A stretch of DNA of 60,000 nucleotides from Tubulanus polymorphus (Eukaryota > Nemertea > Palaeonemertea > Tubulaniformes > Tubulanidae), in NCBI RefSeq assembly GCF_964204645.1, contig NC_134032.1, positions 3,004,916 through 3,064,915 of the forward strand, read 5' to 3'. Below the pieces are notes generated by a model, which ran no database searches, was not told the DNA's origin, and worked only from the letters and a program-made list of their open reading frames with translations. Positions within the stretch are counted from its first letter, which is position 1. Each line of letters opens with the position of its first letter. Positions 11,852-24,619 of the stretch are shown one piece after another. The translations under genes and the position numbers were made by a program.

Positions 11852-14800
11852 TCACTGGCTGCTAAAGATATATCTACCGTTTGACTCGTCTGGATGTGGC
11901 GCACTTGGAGCTGGAGTCCTGGTACTTGGAGTCGAAGTTATCTTCGAATTATGAGTCGTTGTTGATGTCGGAACGAGAGTCGTTGGAGCTGGAGTCATTG
12001 GAGGCGGAATTGTTGGAGATGTATCCGGTGTCATACAAAACGCTTCTAAATCCTTCATCTCCAGGTTAGAATCGATCCCGTCAAACTGTTGCGTCACACT
12101 TTCATCCGTTCTCACTTTTGTACAATTTACTACAGAACAAACGAGAAAATGAAGTTTATCAACGCCTTGAAAAATAAAACATATTTCGTAATGTTGTCGA
12201 TAACGAATTATGTGATACAAATTGTATGTTAAGGATAATATTGTATTTGTACATATGGATCTTGCGAGAACCCTCGAGAAAATTACGAGATCTCGCGATA
12301 ACATTTGAGAAACGATAAAAGGTCCCGTATCGTTTATCGAAGGATCTCGCGAGATCCTGTATCGTTTCTCAAAGGTTCTCGCGAGGAACATACGAGATCC
12401 TCGCTAGAAACTTCGGGAAACGCGACGGGATCTCATTAGAACCTTCGAGACACTTACGCCAACATGAATCGTCGCTGTTAACGTACGGTTTGACGGAAGA
12501 TACGAAAACTCTATGGCACCAACAACTGCAGGTGACTGGATAAAGCAAAGCCTTATAACTGCACACATTCCTGGTACCACAATCTGAAAACAGACGACAG
12601 AACAATACAACTAGAATTGTTGTTTATAATGTGGATCTACCGACTGAAGCAACTTAAGGAGCTTCAACAAAAGACGTCCATGCAAAATTTCCAAGATTTG
12701 ACCTCCCTCCCCCATGTCCACAGATAAATGTCTACATTGCACTACCCCTACCTCTGTCCATCGGAGTAAGAAAACGACCAAAGACATCATCCAGTCATTA
12801 GAAATAATGTCTTTTTCCTTCATTTATTTTATATTCCCCCGCCCAATGCGTTACTTGAAACTCACCGCATAACTGATATTCTGCGTTGAAGTTGTTGGGA
12901 CAATCCAGTGAAGGTTCCGCACTCGGCTTTCGTTCACTGTTTTGATGGACTTTCCTATGGGTAAGCAAACATATTCAGGATGAATTGAATTTGCAGATAT
13001 TCCTGGAATCATGGATCGTCATCTATCAGAATTTAACGAGCCGGAACTGGCTGAATTTCGATGTAGCTACTAAAGACATGTTGTTCGAAAAGACCATAAT
13101 CATAGCTCGCCATCTATTGGATTTTTCCAAAAATTACTGAATGTCCGGAATTGTTAAGTTAAACGAAAATCCAATAGATGGCGATCATTCCCGAATTAAT
13201 AATTTGTGTTTAATTAGGAACCAGTCAGAATTTACAATAAATGGAATGGGTTCGAACCTAGGACCTCTCTTATCATCGATTCAGCATCTGAGACCAGCTC
13301 GGAATCAACTCGGTTTCGAACCCGGGGCAGCCTGATTATGATAATCTGCTTATTAGCTCGGTTTAAAGCTGTTAAGATTTTTTCAATAGTTCGTGTAGTT
13401 GATATTTGTTTAAACTTTGCGTGAGAGGACATCAGTTGGGTGGCCTAACTCAGCCACTTTCAGTAGTACAAACCTGATAGGTGTTTATAGAACCAGCACA
13501 GATTGAGGCAGCTGAACTGAAACATCAACCTTTTAAATCCATTTTACTCTGTAATGAAGGATTACCAAAAAGTCTGAATTTGTGGGAATAGAGAAATGCG
13601 ACTCCATGATTTGAATGTGTTGAACATTTGTAAAATCTGATTTATTCAAGGAAATGGTGTCTCTTTTCTCTAAGACAACCCAATTCTAAAGGAGAATTTT
13701 CGGTAATATTTCAATGAAATGATCGATGTTTTAGTTAAGCTGCTCATCTATGATTGTCCCACTAAACAACTTTATCAGGTATGTACTACTGAAAAGACAG
13801 CTCAGCCGGCACCCCACATGCTGTGGCAATTTGATATTCACATTAGACGCCAATTCTGCAAGCTCCATGCGGGTGACTCCATGATCAATTCAAAACTTGA
13901 GTGAAATGCTAAATACCTGGGGGGGGGGGGGGCTATGTTACAAACGAGAACGTTATTTTGCGGTGAACACGCCTTCAGACCGCAGCCCAACTTCATAGAA
14001 GTAGCATATTCAAACTATAGCATTGAAACAAGAAAATATAATCATAGAAATCACGCCATTTTAAGAATCAAATCCCTGACACGATTGACATAGCGCGTTA
14101 CATCTTGAGTTTGTGGAAAACTTTAAAATAAAACTTTTAAAAATTGAGAAATAAGATAATTAGTTCTTGAATAAACGAATTTGTTTCGGTTTTACAAAAC
14201 ATTTTTTCGAATCGACGGGGGGGATGGTGGTATAAGGTCTTACTTTCACCGCATTCTCCGGGGAGAGGAACATCGACAGAAACTGATTCGTCGTTCCGTC
14301 ACTGAGTTCTCCAGCCGCATCCATGAGAATACCCGCGTAGTCACGTGACTCGGCCGCAGTGACGTAATTCCGGTAGTCGTTGATCACCTCATCCGCCATT
14401 ACTAACACCAACTGATCCACGCGACCTCGACCTGAATCGTATAGATTAAATTATTCGATGATGACGTCATTAGGGTTGTAGGGAGGGAGGTCTCATGTTT
14501 TATTTCTGGATGGTTGTGTATTACCTGGTATATAGTTCCTCGTTTCGGATATGACGGTATCGGGACAAGTGGACGCGTAGTTTTCAGCCATACTACTCAA
14601 TACAGTATCCCAATACTGAAACACAGTAACATCGGCAATATCGATTTTACGTGTAATGAGAAGAGAAAATTATCATTTAAGTGTCTAGCTCCCGGTTATT
14701 AAATGGTTCCTTACAAAATCGGGGGTTGTTCATAACGCGCGCGAAATGTGCGCATCTTTAAGCGTTACGTCCACATGAACTGACTTCCATCGTCTGTCTT

Positions 14801-16220
14801 CCACATGCAATGGATTTGACACACAGCACAAAACCTGTCACTTAGAGCCAAAAACCCGCTCTACTTAGGACCTGCGAGTAACATCATTAGTTAACACTGA
14901 CTTCCCAACTATAACAAGCAGCACACACTCTTAGAACAAAGGGTTCTACCTAAGAACCTTGAGGGCTTCTTGGGCTTGCCTCCCAGGGAGAACCCCTAAA
15001 GGTTCTTCAAAGAACTTGAAGAACCCCTTGTAAAGGTTCTTTGAAGAACCATTTCGTATAAAGGGTTCTTGTTGGAACCCTTTCAATATCATCAAATGGT
15101 TCTTGACAGGGTTCTTGGGAGAACCATTCTAAGGTAATTTATTTTTAGGGTTCCTCATTCATTCTTTGACTGCTCAAGCTGTTCATGATTTGTCCATCCT
15201 CTGTTATGTTTGACTGCTCCCTTAATCCTCATGTGGATAAAAAAAACTGATGATAAGAATCGCGTAAAATTAATATCATATAAACCTTTTAATTATAAAA
15301 TCTCATGAATTGAAATATCAATGATACATATGTTTACAATAAATGATACAAAACTAGTTTTACTAATTGGTTACCCCGCTACATGTACAATAAGATTGAA
15401 AGATGGATAATTTTTTTCAGTGCACTTATCGCTTGGTATCTTAAATCGGTTGGGATTTTTTCCACACTAAGTCTAAAACATAATGTTCTGAGAATATCAA
15501 AGTGTTTTAAAAGTTAGTGGGATAAGATGTAAAATGATATGCTAAACGTATAATAGGCCGACTTAAGGCAGGCCACTCCACTTATTGAGAATCTGTCCAC
15601 TTTCAATTAACTATAAGCCATCTTCTTAAATAAGTTTGTTTCAACGCGCTGCCACCCTCGCAACCTTTCAACCGCAGCATCCGGATTATAGTTGTATATT
15701 TCTTGAAATATAAATAATATTGAGAACAATTAATGGTGTAATAAAATCGATTATGTTTTTCAATAATGCACATTCTGCGAGTAAATGTAAACACTTTCTA
15801 GTATTACATGCATAAGTTCCAAATACATTTATCAATGGAAAAGACAAACGGTTTAAGTTAACAGTGGGATTAGATTCAGAAAAATACGAACCTTTTTAAC
15901 GGTTTTCAGGTCTTTTGCATCCTGTCTCAAAATCCCAGGTAATACGTGAAGCTCTGCTGTTCTCATCACATCTGAAAACCAGTGAATATGTAGATTGAAA
16001 ATATTTATCTTCTATCAAAATACAGTCACACAGTAAAGGCTCATTGAGTCAAGATTTACTAACCTGTATCTTCAATTTCGCTACTTCGAAGGAAAGAAGC
16101 GGCACGATTGCCAAATGTACAGACTTCGTACATTTTTGTTAAATTTTTTTCCGCCATAGGTCCGAGATTGGAAAAACATCTTTTGCACCGCGATCTCACA
16201 CAACTTCCATGGAAAAATTT
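11852..16220 (-). CDS. Multi-exon secreted-type Cys-rich protein with Thr/Pro-rich tail (possibly CAP-like), 5' incomplete
   Basis: Minus-strand exons: 16220-16064, 15971-15892, 14615-14525, 14431-14244, (gap), 12954-12866, 12583-12458, 12129-11852. All have AG/GT borders. Phases agree across the first four exons (1, 0, 1) and across the last three (1, 1), which is strong evidence for one gene. A further exon must lie between 14244 and 12954. The first exon shown is Cys-rich. The next exons read L-P-G...A-K-D...Y-W-D-T-V-L-S-S-M-A-E-N-Y-A-S-T-C-P, resembling the start of CAP/SCP domains (WD..L...A..YA..C); the rest fits that family less well. The last exons have closely spaced cysteines (T-C-S-C-W-C), then a mucin-like Pro/Thr linker with P-A-P-T-T-L-V-P-T-S-T-T-T. 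The signal-peptide exon is probably above 16363, where a GTAAGT donor is present. The gene is certain enough; the family is tentative. Confidence 0.65.
12250..12440. repeat. Intronic cluster of TCTCGCGAGA palindromes
   Basis: Degenerate repeated units of the type CGAGATCTCGCGAGAACC and TTTGAGAAACGATA in both orientations. They include a perfect 16-bp palindrome GGATCTCGCGAGATCC at 12342-12357. The cluster sits in the intron between exons 12583-12458 and 12129-11852. Confidence 0.7.
12960..14240. other. Intron of the Cys-rich gene
   Basis: Must hold at least one unrecognised exon (phase 0 in, phase 2 out). A candidate AG/GT-bounded segment near 13527-13485 has the wrong exit phase. A run of G at 13919-13932 and a tRNA-B-box-like GGTTCGAACC at about 13249 are present, but nothing else is supported. 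Confidence 0.35.
14926..15150 (+). mobile_element. AGAACC-rich terminal repeat, left copy
   Basis: Starts CACTCTTAGAACAAAGGGTT and continues as an internally repetitive string of AAGGTTCTTCAAAGAACC-like palindromes. The end facing outward matches, in inverse orientation, the end at 17281. Confidence 0.7.
15151..15890. other. Intron of the Cys-rich gene, no feature seen
   Basis: AT-rich sequence between the AGAACC repeat and the exon at 15892. The short frame at 15603-15794 has no supporting signal. Confidence 0.35.
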
Positions 16221-16229
16221 CTATAACAA

Positions 16230-17160
16230 AAACAAAAGTAATGGGAAAGTTTTAAATAATGATTATGGCTGATCTGATTCTGAGTTACTCCGGCGTTATG
16301 GCCTATATTTCATATGTTTCAAATATCACAAATGCTATACACATTCATTAAATACTACTTACCAGAGTTAATTGACATTTCCAAGCTCCAGATATTCATC
16401 TTACAAAACACCGAAAAGAACGAGTCGATATACTATATGCATTATACACTGAGCGAAGTTTGTATGAGTTGTTGTGGCAGATACAACAGTTAGTTGCATG
16501 AACAAAGGAATAATTGCCTGATCATGTACACATGGCCCTATAGGCACGAAACTACAATAGCATGATAATAATTAGGCCCAAAGCATTATGTTACTTTGAA
16601 TTTCCACTATACTCTATGTTTTTATTCAACAAAAACGTGACTTAAACTGAATGTTTTGATAGAAATTGAGCCGAAAATACACACATTTCTCATTTTGAGT
16701 TGCATTTGAACTTTGAATTTACTAGTTCTTTTTAAACCGCACTGTCTATTCAGAAACGCAAGAGTTTAATTGTTTTTTAAAGCATTAAATGTTCTTTTCC
16801 CTGTCGTCTCTCCATAAAACGTAGTCGATGTCTCAGACTAGCAAATCAAGTTATTCAGTCTCTACATATTATTATCACACGTTAAAGGCGTTCACCACAC
16901 ATTTTAAACATACGACTTTTTAAAATCTTAAATGACGAATTAAAATAAATTAATATTCATTAATTTTAAAAATGCATCCTTGTCGCACACGGTCACCAAT
17001 TTTTGAATATTGTGATGATACATAGTAAATTGTTTTCAAAGTTACCCAATTCTAATTTCCAGTCAAAATGTTTTGTTGATAACTACACCACATTGAAAAT
17101 CAGTTATAATTATCAGCTATACTAATTATTCCCTGTTGCAGGTCTACTTAATTCTTAATT
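16230..17160. other. Upstream part of the Cys-rich gene, mostly featureless
   Basis: Holds a GTAAGT donor at about 16362 (minus) that could end a short upstream exon, followed by AT-rich sequence. No signal-peptide exon was identified. Confidence 0.3.
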
Positions 17161-17164
17161 GACA

Positions 17165-17281
17165 ATTGTGACCACTTTAGGGTTCTTATAAGAACCCTTG
17201 TGTCTCTAAGAACCCTAAAGCCTCACCAAGAACCCGAAGGTTCTTCAAAGAACCCCCGAAGAACCATTTGTTCTAAGAGTG
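17165..17281 (-). mobile_element. AGAACC-rich terminal repeat, right copy
   Basis: Reverse complement begins CACTCTTAGAACAAATGGTT and repeats AAGAACC/GGTTCTT palindromes, matching the left copy at 14926-15150. The two may be ends of one 2.36-kb element or independent insertions. The flanks share only an imperfect GCACAC. Confidence 0.65.
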
Positions 17282-17317
17282 CACACGTGCACTTCGATCA
17301 GCTAATCAAGTTTCACT

Positions 17318-19648
17318 GTTCCTGAACTTCGCTGAAAAAGCTGAAACACTGAAAAGCTGAAACGCTGAAATAAAAACGCTGAAATATCAGGGAATTTCTG
17401 AAAAACGCCGAAATTTCAGGGAATTCCCGAAAAACGCTGAAATCGTGCTAGGTACCGACAATACACGTTTTGAAATGTCTTCCGGGCCGGTATCCGCTGC
17501 CGAGTCCTGAACCGTGTTTTATGCTCTACCTTCGGTTACAGAGACATGCCTTAAGGTCGTCGTCATGTTCAAGATCGATTGCGGATTGCGTGGATTGTTA
17601 GATGTGTTTTATTGCCATAGTTTTATGTGCATATACCGGTACGATCTAACAATGAAGTTATCACTTCATTTGAATAAATTCTTAATTACAGTAATATTAA
17701 TTCACAATATTTATTCTTATGTTTGGTGATTTCTTGCAACTTATCATTGCCAAGTCTCATAAAAGTAGTAGCTGAATGAAAGTGCAGTTAGGCTGAACCT
17801 GATATCCCAAATTAAGTGCTAGCATGGAACTTATGATTATTTGATTCTATTAGCGGTGTCATTGAAATTCGTTAATAAATGTTCAACGGTCATAGTATAC
17901 TGTACTTAGCATTACTACGATTGGGTGCCATATTTCTACAAGGAGGAAGGAGTCTTGTGCGGAGTGTATTTCGTAAACGGGTAGGGTACGGGGTAAAACC
18001 TGGTTTACTTTCTCTTTCAACTTGCTGGAGACTACTATCTGCAATGTATTGCATGCTTTGATTTGTCTGGCTTATGGGAGTCGAACGACATTTTCCCATA
18101 CACAGGCTTGGCGTTAGTGTAAATGAAGGCTAGGCACTGCACATTGTGGATTGACTGGAACTCTAAACTCACAAAATTGAACGAATCAACAAGAAAGATC
18201 CAATAATTGGACGTTTGTCTAACTATATTATTTAACAGCTTGAAATAATACATAACACATTCTGCAAGAGTACACAAAGGAAATCAGTTCTTACATTATA
18301 TCAGAATCAATAGTTCGCTTAACTCGGGCTAGAATTCTGGTTCCATTGCTTTATATTCTAATGAAATCCACTAGCATACCTTAGAATATCGATTAGCTTA
18401 AGACTAAAAATTTGGTACCAGGAAACAGGGAAGAAAAGTGGGTGTACTGTACATCCGCAATTGACATATTTCTCTCTGGTTGAATCAAGTTATTATTGAA
18501 ATAACATTCGAATAGCTATTTTATTTTTTAAAATTGTGTCGTTCAGCTATCCTGCTGCAAATTTCGCAGTTGAAGTTTACTGGCGCCAGCTGATTTCTCA
18601 GTATCTCACAAAAATATTTGCACATTCTAAGCCTGAGTCTAAAAATAGAAAAAGGTGCATTTAAGTAGGAAATAAAAGAATAGTGGCTAATACACCCTGG
18701 ACTATATAGCCTATGGGGTGGGCCTAGTTTGAAAGCACTGAGGTCCGAGGGAACAGCACATAGTAAATAAATACTGAAATTAAACTTACAAAACACCCAG
18801 TACGAGATGATGTACTTGACAAGAAGTGTCTCCAGCTAAGCAAATCAACTTTGTCTATGACTCCTCAATTTATAGATTCAGTAGTAGTCTAAAAATAAGA
18901 ATCGGTACATTTTTCTAACAGTTGGTATGTCATTTCTTCAAAAAAAGACTAATTATTATCACACCACAGCAAATAAATTATTCACAGTTGTTGAATGGTT
19001 TGCCCGATTTATATTAATTGGTTGACGCTAATCAGTATGACCCATACGTAGGGGCCTACTGCATGCCATTGGCGTCAATCCATTCTATTCCACGGTGAAT
19101 TAAAAAGAAATTTAGTTAGATCCCTTTTGTCCAAAAGCTGCATCATTTATATAACTAGCTGTCTTATTTAATTTACCCCCTTCAGAGAATACCATAGTGA
19201 CATAGTCCGTTGCCCATCAACGTGTTGACGAAAGAAAAGTTGCTACAATTTTATACATGAACGTTCAAATAAGACATTTCGCGTCTTGCAGAGAATATTG
19301 AGCATAGTGTTTAAGTTGGCTTGCACGGTTTGTGAATGGGTTTTCCTCATTATGCTGCCTGTATGCATTAAAAATCAGAATTTCAAGCGAATTAATTTGT
19401 CCAACAAGTGACCCTCTAGAAGTATACTCCACAAATACTGTCCATGCATGTCTCTGTAACCGAAGGTAGAGACTAAAACACGGTTCAGGACTCGGCAGCG
19501 GACACCGGCCCGGAAAATATTTCAAAACGTGTATTGTCGGTACCTAGCACGATTTCAGTGTTTTTCCGAAATCCCCTGAAATTTCAGCGTTTTTATTTCA
19601 ACGTTTCAGCGTTTCATTGATTCAGCTTTTTCAGCGAAGTTCAGGAAC
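17318..19648. mobile_element. DNA transposon-like element with about 230-bp terminal inverted repeats
   Basis: The left repeat (17318-17555) starts GTTCCTGAACTTCGCTGAAA and is mirrored by the right repeat (about 19441-19648). Both contain internal GCTGAAA/CGCTGAAAT tandem motifs and share GGTACCGACAATACACG and the segment ending GGTTACAGAGACATGC. The 1.9-kb interior has no ORF over 91 codons and no transposase motif, so it is non-autonomous. Target duplication not clear. Confidence 0.75.
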
Positions 19649-19686
19649 CACGAATTCACTGGCGAATTTAATCGTCGCGATCGGGC

Positions 19687-19695
19687 GAAAAAATA
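19687..19695 (+). repeat. Left 9-bp target-site duplication of the foldback element
   Basis: GAAAAAATA immediately before the terminal ACCCCTGTGAAGC. The identical 9-mer follows the right end at 29473-29481. Confidence 0.85.
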
Positions 19696-19699
19696 ACCC

Positions 19700-21870
19700 C
19701 TGTGAAGCTGGCTCCCGGTTCCCGGTTCCTTATTCGGCTCCCGATTCAAAAACATTTTGAATCGGGAACCGAATCGGGAACCGGGAGCCGGCTACTGGTT
19801 CGGCTCCCGATTCAAAATGTGAAGCTGGCTACTTATTCGCCAGGTGGCGCTGGTATACACTATGCCAGACATTTTACGTAACTATGTCTACTCTGCTGAT
19901 AAACAAAGTCGACCTCGACCTTGACAACAAATCGCCAGGTGATGGCGCGAGCCAATCCAAACGTCTAAACACGATTGCGTATGCGACCGCGAGAGCGGTC
20001 AGCTGTATGTAGCTATACGTCAGTAAGCTGCGTCTATTAATAACATAACTTGGTTTAAGAACGTGTGTATTGCTCGGTCGTTTTTCTCGTCACAGAATCG
20101 ACTTCTTCATATGTTCGCCTCTTTAACCATTGAATCAATAAAACATCGATTGTTCCCTAGCTATAGGGTATTAATTAGTCAGCACTGAAAGGGTTAACAA
20201 GAGAGAAAGTTTCTAACGAAAGTTATCGAATCCCCAAGAAAACAATATCTGCAAGCCAATGAAATTGTAAGATATAAAATAAACAGACGCTTTCTGCCCG
20301 CTGTATAAATCACCCTTCATGCAGGGTAAATCCATTGTCAAATGATTAAAAAACAATCACTTCAATATTCTATTAAACTTAATATTTATCTAATTATTAT
20401 CTATTTATCTATCAAATTCCATAGAAAACATAAAAGAACATTTTTCTCATCCCTAAACCGAAAATAGCTGGAAATGAGAGCGCACATAAATTCTAATCCA
20501 ATAGTTACCACGGTTGCATGGTAAAACAGTGAGACCACTAACATTGGCGCAGAGATAAGATGGTTGTTTAGACGTCTCAATTGCAAAATGTGAAGCTACT
20601 TATTCGATTCGACTCTATTGCGGACAGCAGGTTAACATAATTACGTAACTTTGTCTGCTGAAATGAGTGCAACCTTGACCTCGGCCACCAGGCTAATCGA
20701 GACGTCTGAATTAACACCATGCGTGTGACGATTTCCTCCCGATTCAAAATCATTTTCAATCGGAAGCCGAACCGGGAACCGGGAGCCGGCTACTGGTTCC
20801 CGGTTCAAAACCATTTTGAATCGGGAGCCGAATCGGGAACCGGGATCCGGTAGCCTGCTACTGGTTCGGCTCCCGATTCAAAATGTGAAGCTGGCTACTT
20901 ATTCGATTCGACTCTATTGCGGATAGCAGGTAAACATAATTACGTAACTATGTCTGCTGAAATGAGTGCAACCTGACCTCGGCCACCAGGCGAATCGAGA
21001 CGTCTGAATTAACAACGCGCGTGTGACTTCAATATACACAGTTACTATGCAACTATATTCTATACTATAAGCGGCTAAGCCATAGCGTATTAACTTTGTA
21101 GCGCGTAATCTCCGTTCGTGTGGCTTCGATTACGCGTTGAGTGGTATGGATTGAAAGAGGAAGGTCTGATCTGTGTTTACGAATAGATTTCGTGCCGATA
21201 CGATAAAGTTTAGGTAGACTTTTCTACCATTAAGTTTGGACTTTCCGCGTGACGTCACTGCGCGCGATGATGAAAACAAACATTTGTGCGATGTGAGCGT
21301 CAGCTGTTGCTCGTTGACTACAGAGACGCCGGTGACCTAATTTCATTTTGCCTGCCTACAGAGACGCGGATGACCTCAATTCTGGGGAATGTAATAGTGG
21401 AGAATACTGCGATGTGAGCATCGTCTGATACGAGAAAGATGTACTGCATGATTTGTTATATGTTGCTAGTTCTTCACAAAGCCAATTGCGTTACTGCCCT
21501 GGGCCCGGTTTAGGTGATAATTCTAATGGAAAATTCTTAATTCGGGTTAGTTAATTGGTTTACCTTTTGTCAGCGATATGAAGTTGGCTATTGAAATGTG
21601 TATTGAAATAAATATCTTCATTACAGGCATTGTCAACATATATGAAAATCATTTTCAATCGGGAGCCGAATCAGGAACCGGGAACCGGTAGCCGGCTACT
21701 TATTCCCAGCTCCCAATTCAAACTCATTTTCAATCGGGAGCCGAACCGGGAACCGGCAGCCGACTACTGGTTCCCGGCTCCCAATTCAAACTCATTTTCA
21801 ATCGGGAGCCGAATCGGGAACCGGGAACCGGCAGCCAGCTACTGGTTCCCGGCTCCCAATTCAAAATGTG
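19700..21870. repeat. GC-rich palindromic minisatellite clusters, left arm
   Basis: Clusters at 19700-19830, 20735-20885 and 21645-21870 of a unit alternating GAATCGGGAGCCGAA, CCGGGAACCGGGAGCCGG and CTACTGGTTCGGCTCCC. Each unit is nearly self-complementary, so the clusters can fold into stacked hairpins. Mirror clusters occur at 26620-26775, 27375-27450, 28175-28330 and 29415-29465. Confidence 0.85.
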
Positions 21871-22149
21871 AAGCTGGGTACTTATTCGATTCGACTCTAT
21901 TGCGGACAGGTAAATGTTATGATTGCGTAACTATGGTGTCTGCTCTCAAGTGCTAGCCGCAACCTTGACCACCAGTCGAGACGAGGCCAATCGAGACGTC
22001 TAAACACATCGCGCAACCAGGTGTGCTGACCGCGAGCGTTGCCCGGAGCGTTGACCTGCACTTTGACTCAGCAACTCATAATATCTTCTTTCATTCATTG
22101 AAGGTTTTGTGAAATAAGCGAAATACTCGGAAATTTCTTTCCTTTTAAA

Positions 22150-24530
22150 AACTGCAAGCTGCTGCTACTACGTCATCATTCCGATGTGAATACGCGTGAC
22201 TTGTGATATGTAGTTTTTTCCCACAGCCAATTGGGTTAATGCCCTGGGCCCGGTTTAGGTGATATTCGAATGAGAAGTGCTTAATTCGGGTTAGCTAATT
22301 CGATGATTAAATCTCTTTCACAAACGCAAATTAGGGAAAAGTGAATTAATTGTAATTATCTCCGAAGTTAATTCCAAATTAATTAGTGCATTATTCCTAT
22401 ACGCTGAAGAAACTATCATTAATAAAATGACCAGCCCCGTCGCTAATTATGCACACCGGAATTAGGGGGAGCATAAATTCCCGTTCGAGAAACCCGAAAC
22501 CCGACCCTGGTGAAAATGTAAATATTATAACACACCAGAAAACGAAAACATGCGGATAATTTGGAAGAAAGGGTTGTAGTGTAGGTAAATATATTCATAT
22601 GTATTCTAATCCAATGGTTACTGTGGTTGCATAGCAACTGTGAAACTACTGAAATCTGCACACGCAGACGTCTCGATTAGCCTAGTGACCGAGGTCAGGT
22701 TAGCTATCACTTATCTCAGGCGAGACATGGTTACGTAAATACGTCTGGACTGAGGAATATCGTATACTCGCGCCATGTGAGAATAGAAAACCTGGAACGA
22801 ATGAAATGTCCGGCTGTCAAACGGTGTTACGAGAGGTCATCGGTTGGTTTTTCGATGTATTTGATGATGCGCTGTAACTTAAACCATAGCGCCGAATCGA
22901 TTTAGGGTGTTTTAGTAAAAAAAGTAGAATCGGAACAGTTTTCCAACTTATTACTACCAACGGAATTCCTTTGTAAAAGTACTTAATTTCTAAATTTTTG
23001 ATATATCTCGAATATCGTTGATGAGTCATATATAATGAAGGTCGAAGGTTTAGAGGGTCGATTTATTGGAATTTTAAAGGCATAGTTATATAATTTCTGG
23101 AATGAAAAAAAATCAAACTTTGGAACTTAATGATAGTGAAGTTTCAGCATGTCTCCTTTAAAATGAAGGATTCAATCCGCGATGTTGATTCTACTTGCTT
23201 AAAGAGCACATGTACAATTAATAGAATATCAATATAATACAAGTTATAATATGCTACTGATTATCATTTCAGTCATTTCCTGTAATACACTTATAAATCG
23301 GCAATTTGAGCAGGTGCTCGCTGTATCTAGATGTGTGCAGGTACGTGTTCCTGACGTCATCTCTGTTGAAAGCTAAACTGTTTACTCAGTTTCTACTTAT
23401 TTCAAAGGGGTATTTAAGATTTTTTAAATTAAAGTATTGTTGGTGCCATCGTATATGATACGATAAACATATATGTTAGTGGGTGCACCATATAGCCGTG
23501 ATATTTTAGAGGGAACAAATTATAACACTCAATTGTATACATATATGGGCTAGAGAGCGCATACGTGCTTAGGTTTATCACCGACATACCGTGAAAAAAA
23601 CAACAGTGAGTTTGGTGAACTGTGTAAACAAAGTGAAGAATAAATGAACGACGCATTTATAAGTAATCATTCCTTTGCGAAATAAGCATTGCGTTTATCA
23701 ATCACGAAAAGTACAATTCATTGGCCATGTGGCCAAAAGAAAAAACGTTTGAGACGCTGAAGCAAGAGTTTCGGTGGGCAGCAATCAAACCCAGGCAAGT
23801 ATGGCGCCAGAGAGGCGATCCGATGTTTATTGGACAGTGTCTGTCATCGAGAGGATTTCCGTGGTTGCGCCAGACGTGATGACGCAATCAACTGGGACTA
23901 TCGTAGCTACGTCACCAAGCAATGATGCTGACCTACTATTTTGATATCGGAAAAGCTGACCGTGTGAAGAAATTGATATCTGTTATCACTCATCACCGCT
24001 CAATGAGATACACGTGAGAATCCCACCTGTTGCTGGCGCACTGTTGCCGGGGCACCGCTCCAGGGGAAATTAGTACGTATGATCACAAATGTGAAAATGC
24101 AGTGTTAAGTATTATAGCAATACAACACGACAATTTGAGTCGCTTTATCGCTTTTCTAGCAATCAATAAATGGTCCCTATCGTGCGTACTGATCACGCCG
24201 CTTAAAGCGTATGTATGTTTCAATGCGCGAAATTAAATAGTTCAAATTGTCACCTAATTTTTCTTTGCTTTCCGGAAGAAATTCTAATGTGTCGTTACTT
24301 TTACGCAAAGAGTGTAAACATGTAACAATTAATTATTGGAAACAATACGATAGTTTTGTGCTTGAAGATAAGATACTGCCCGCGCGCATCAATCGACCGC
24401 GCTTTACTAAAAGTATTCAAATAGGCCTGCAACTGCTGTGTCGAATCGATGATGAGTGTTGCATTATATTCATCTCTCACTAAATCGCAAATTTTTCTCT
24501 GGCTTTGCGCATATTTTATTTCAAGTAGTG
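22150..24530. other. Interior of the foldback element, no gene recognised
   Basis: AT-rich with small frames only. Near 22600-22720 there is a diverged piece of arm sequence (GACGTCTCGATTAGCC). No transposase catalytic signature was found on either strand. Confidence 0.4.
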
Positions 24531-24537
24531 AGAAAAA

Positions 24538-24615
24538 ATGGTACGGTTAGCTTTGGTGCTACTGATGTCGATTTCGATTCTTGTATCTCATCATTCCAGA
24601 GAGCAGTGGAAATAT
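24538..24615 (+). CDS. Possible signal-peptide first exon
   Basis: ATG followed by a hydrophobic core L-A-L-V-L-L-M-S-I-S-I-L-V, then polar residues and a GTATGT donor after 26 codons. No continuing exon was found, and the segment lies inside the foldback element. A chance hydrophobic frame is quite possible. Confidence 0.25.
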
Positions 24616-24619
24616 GTAT

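Noticed and set aside
13232-13335. GGTTCGAACC motifs as a tRNA gene
   Set aside because: B-box-like motifs occur twice, but no A box, anticodon arm or acceptor stem could be built.
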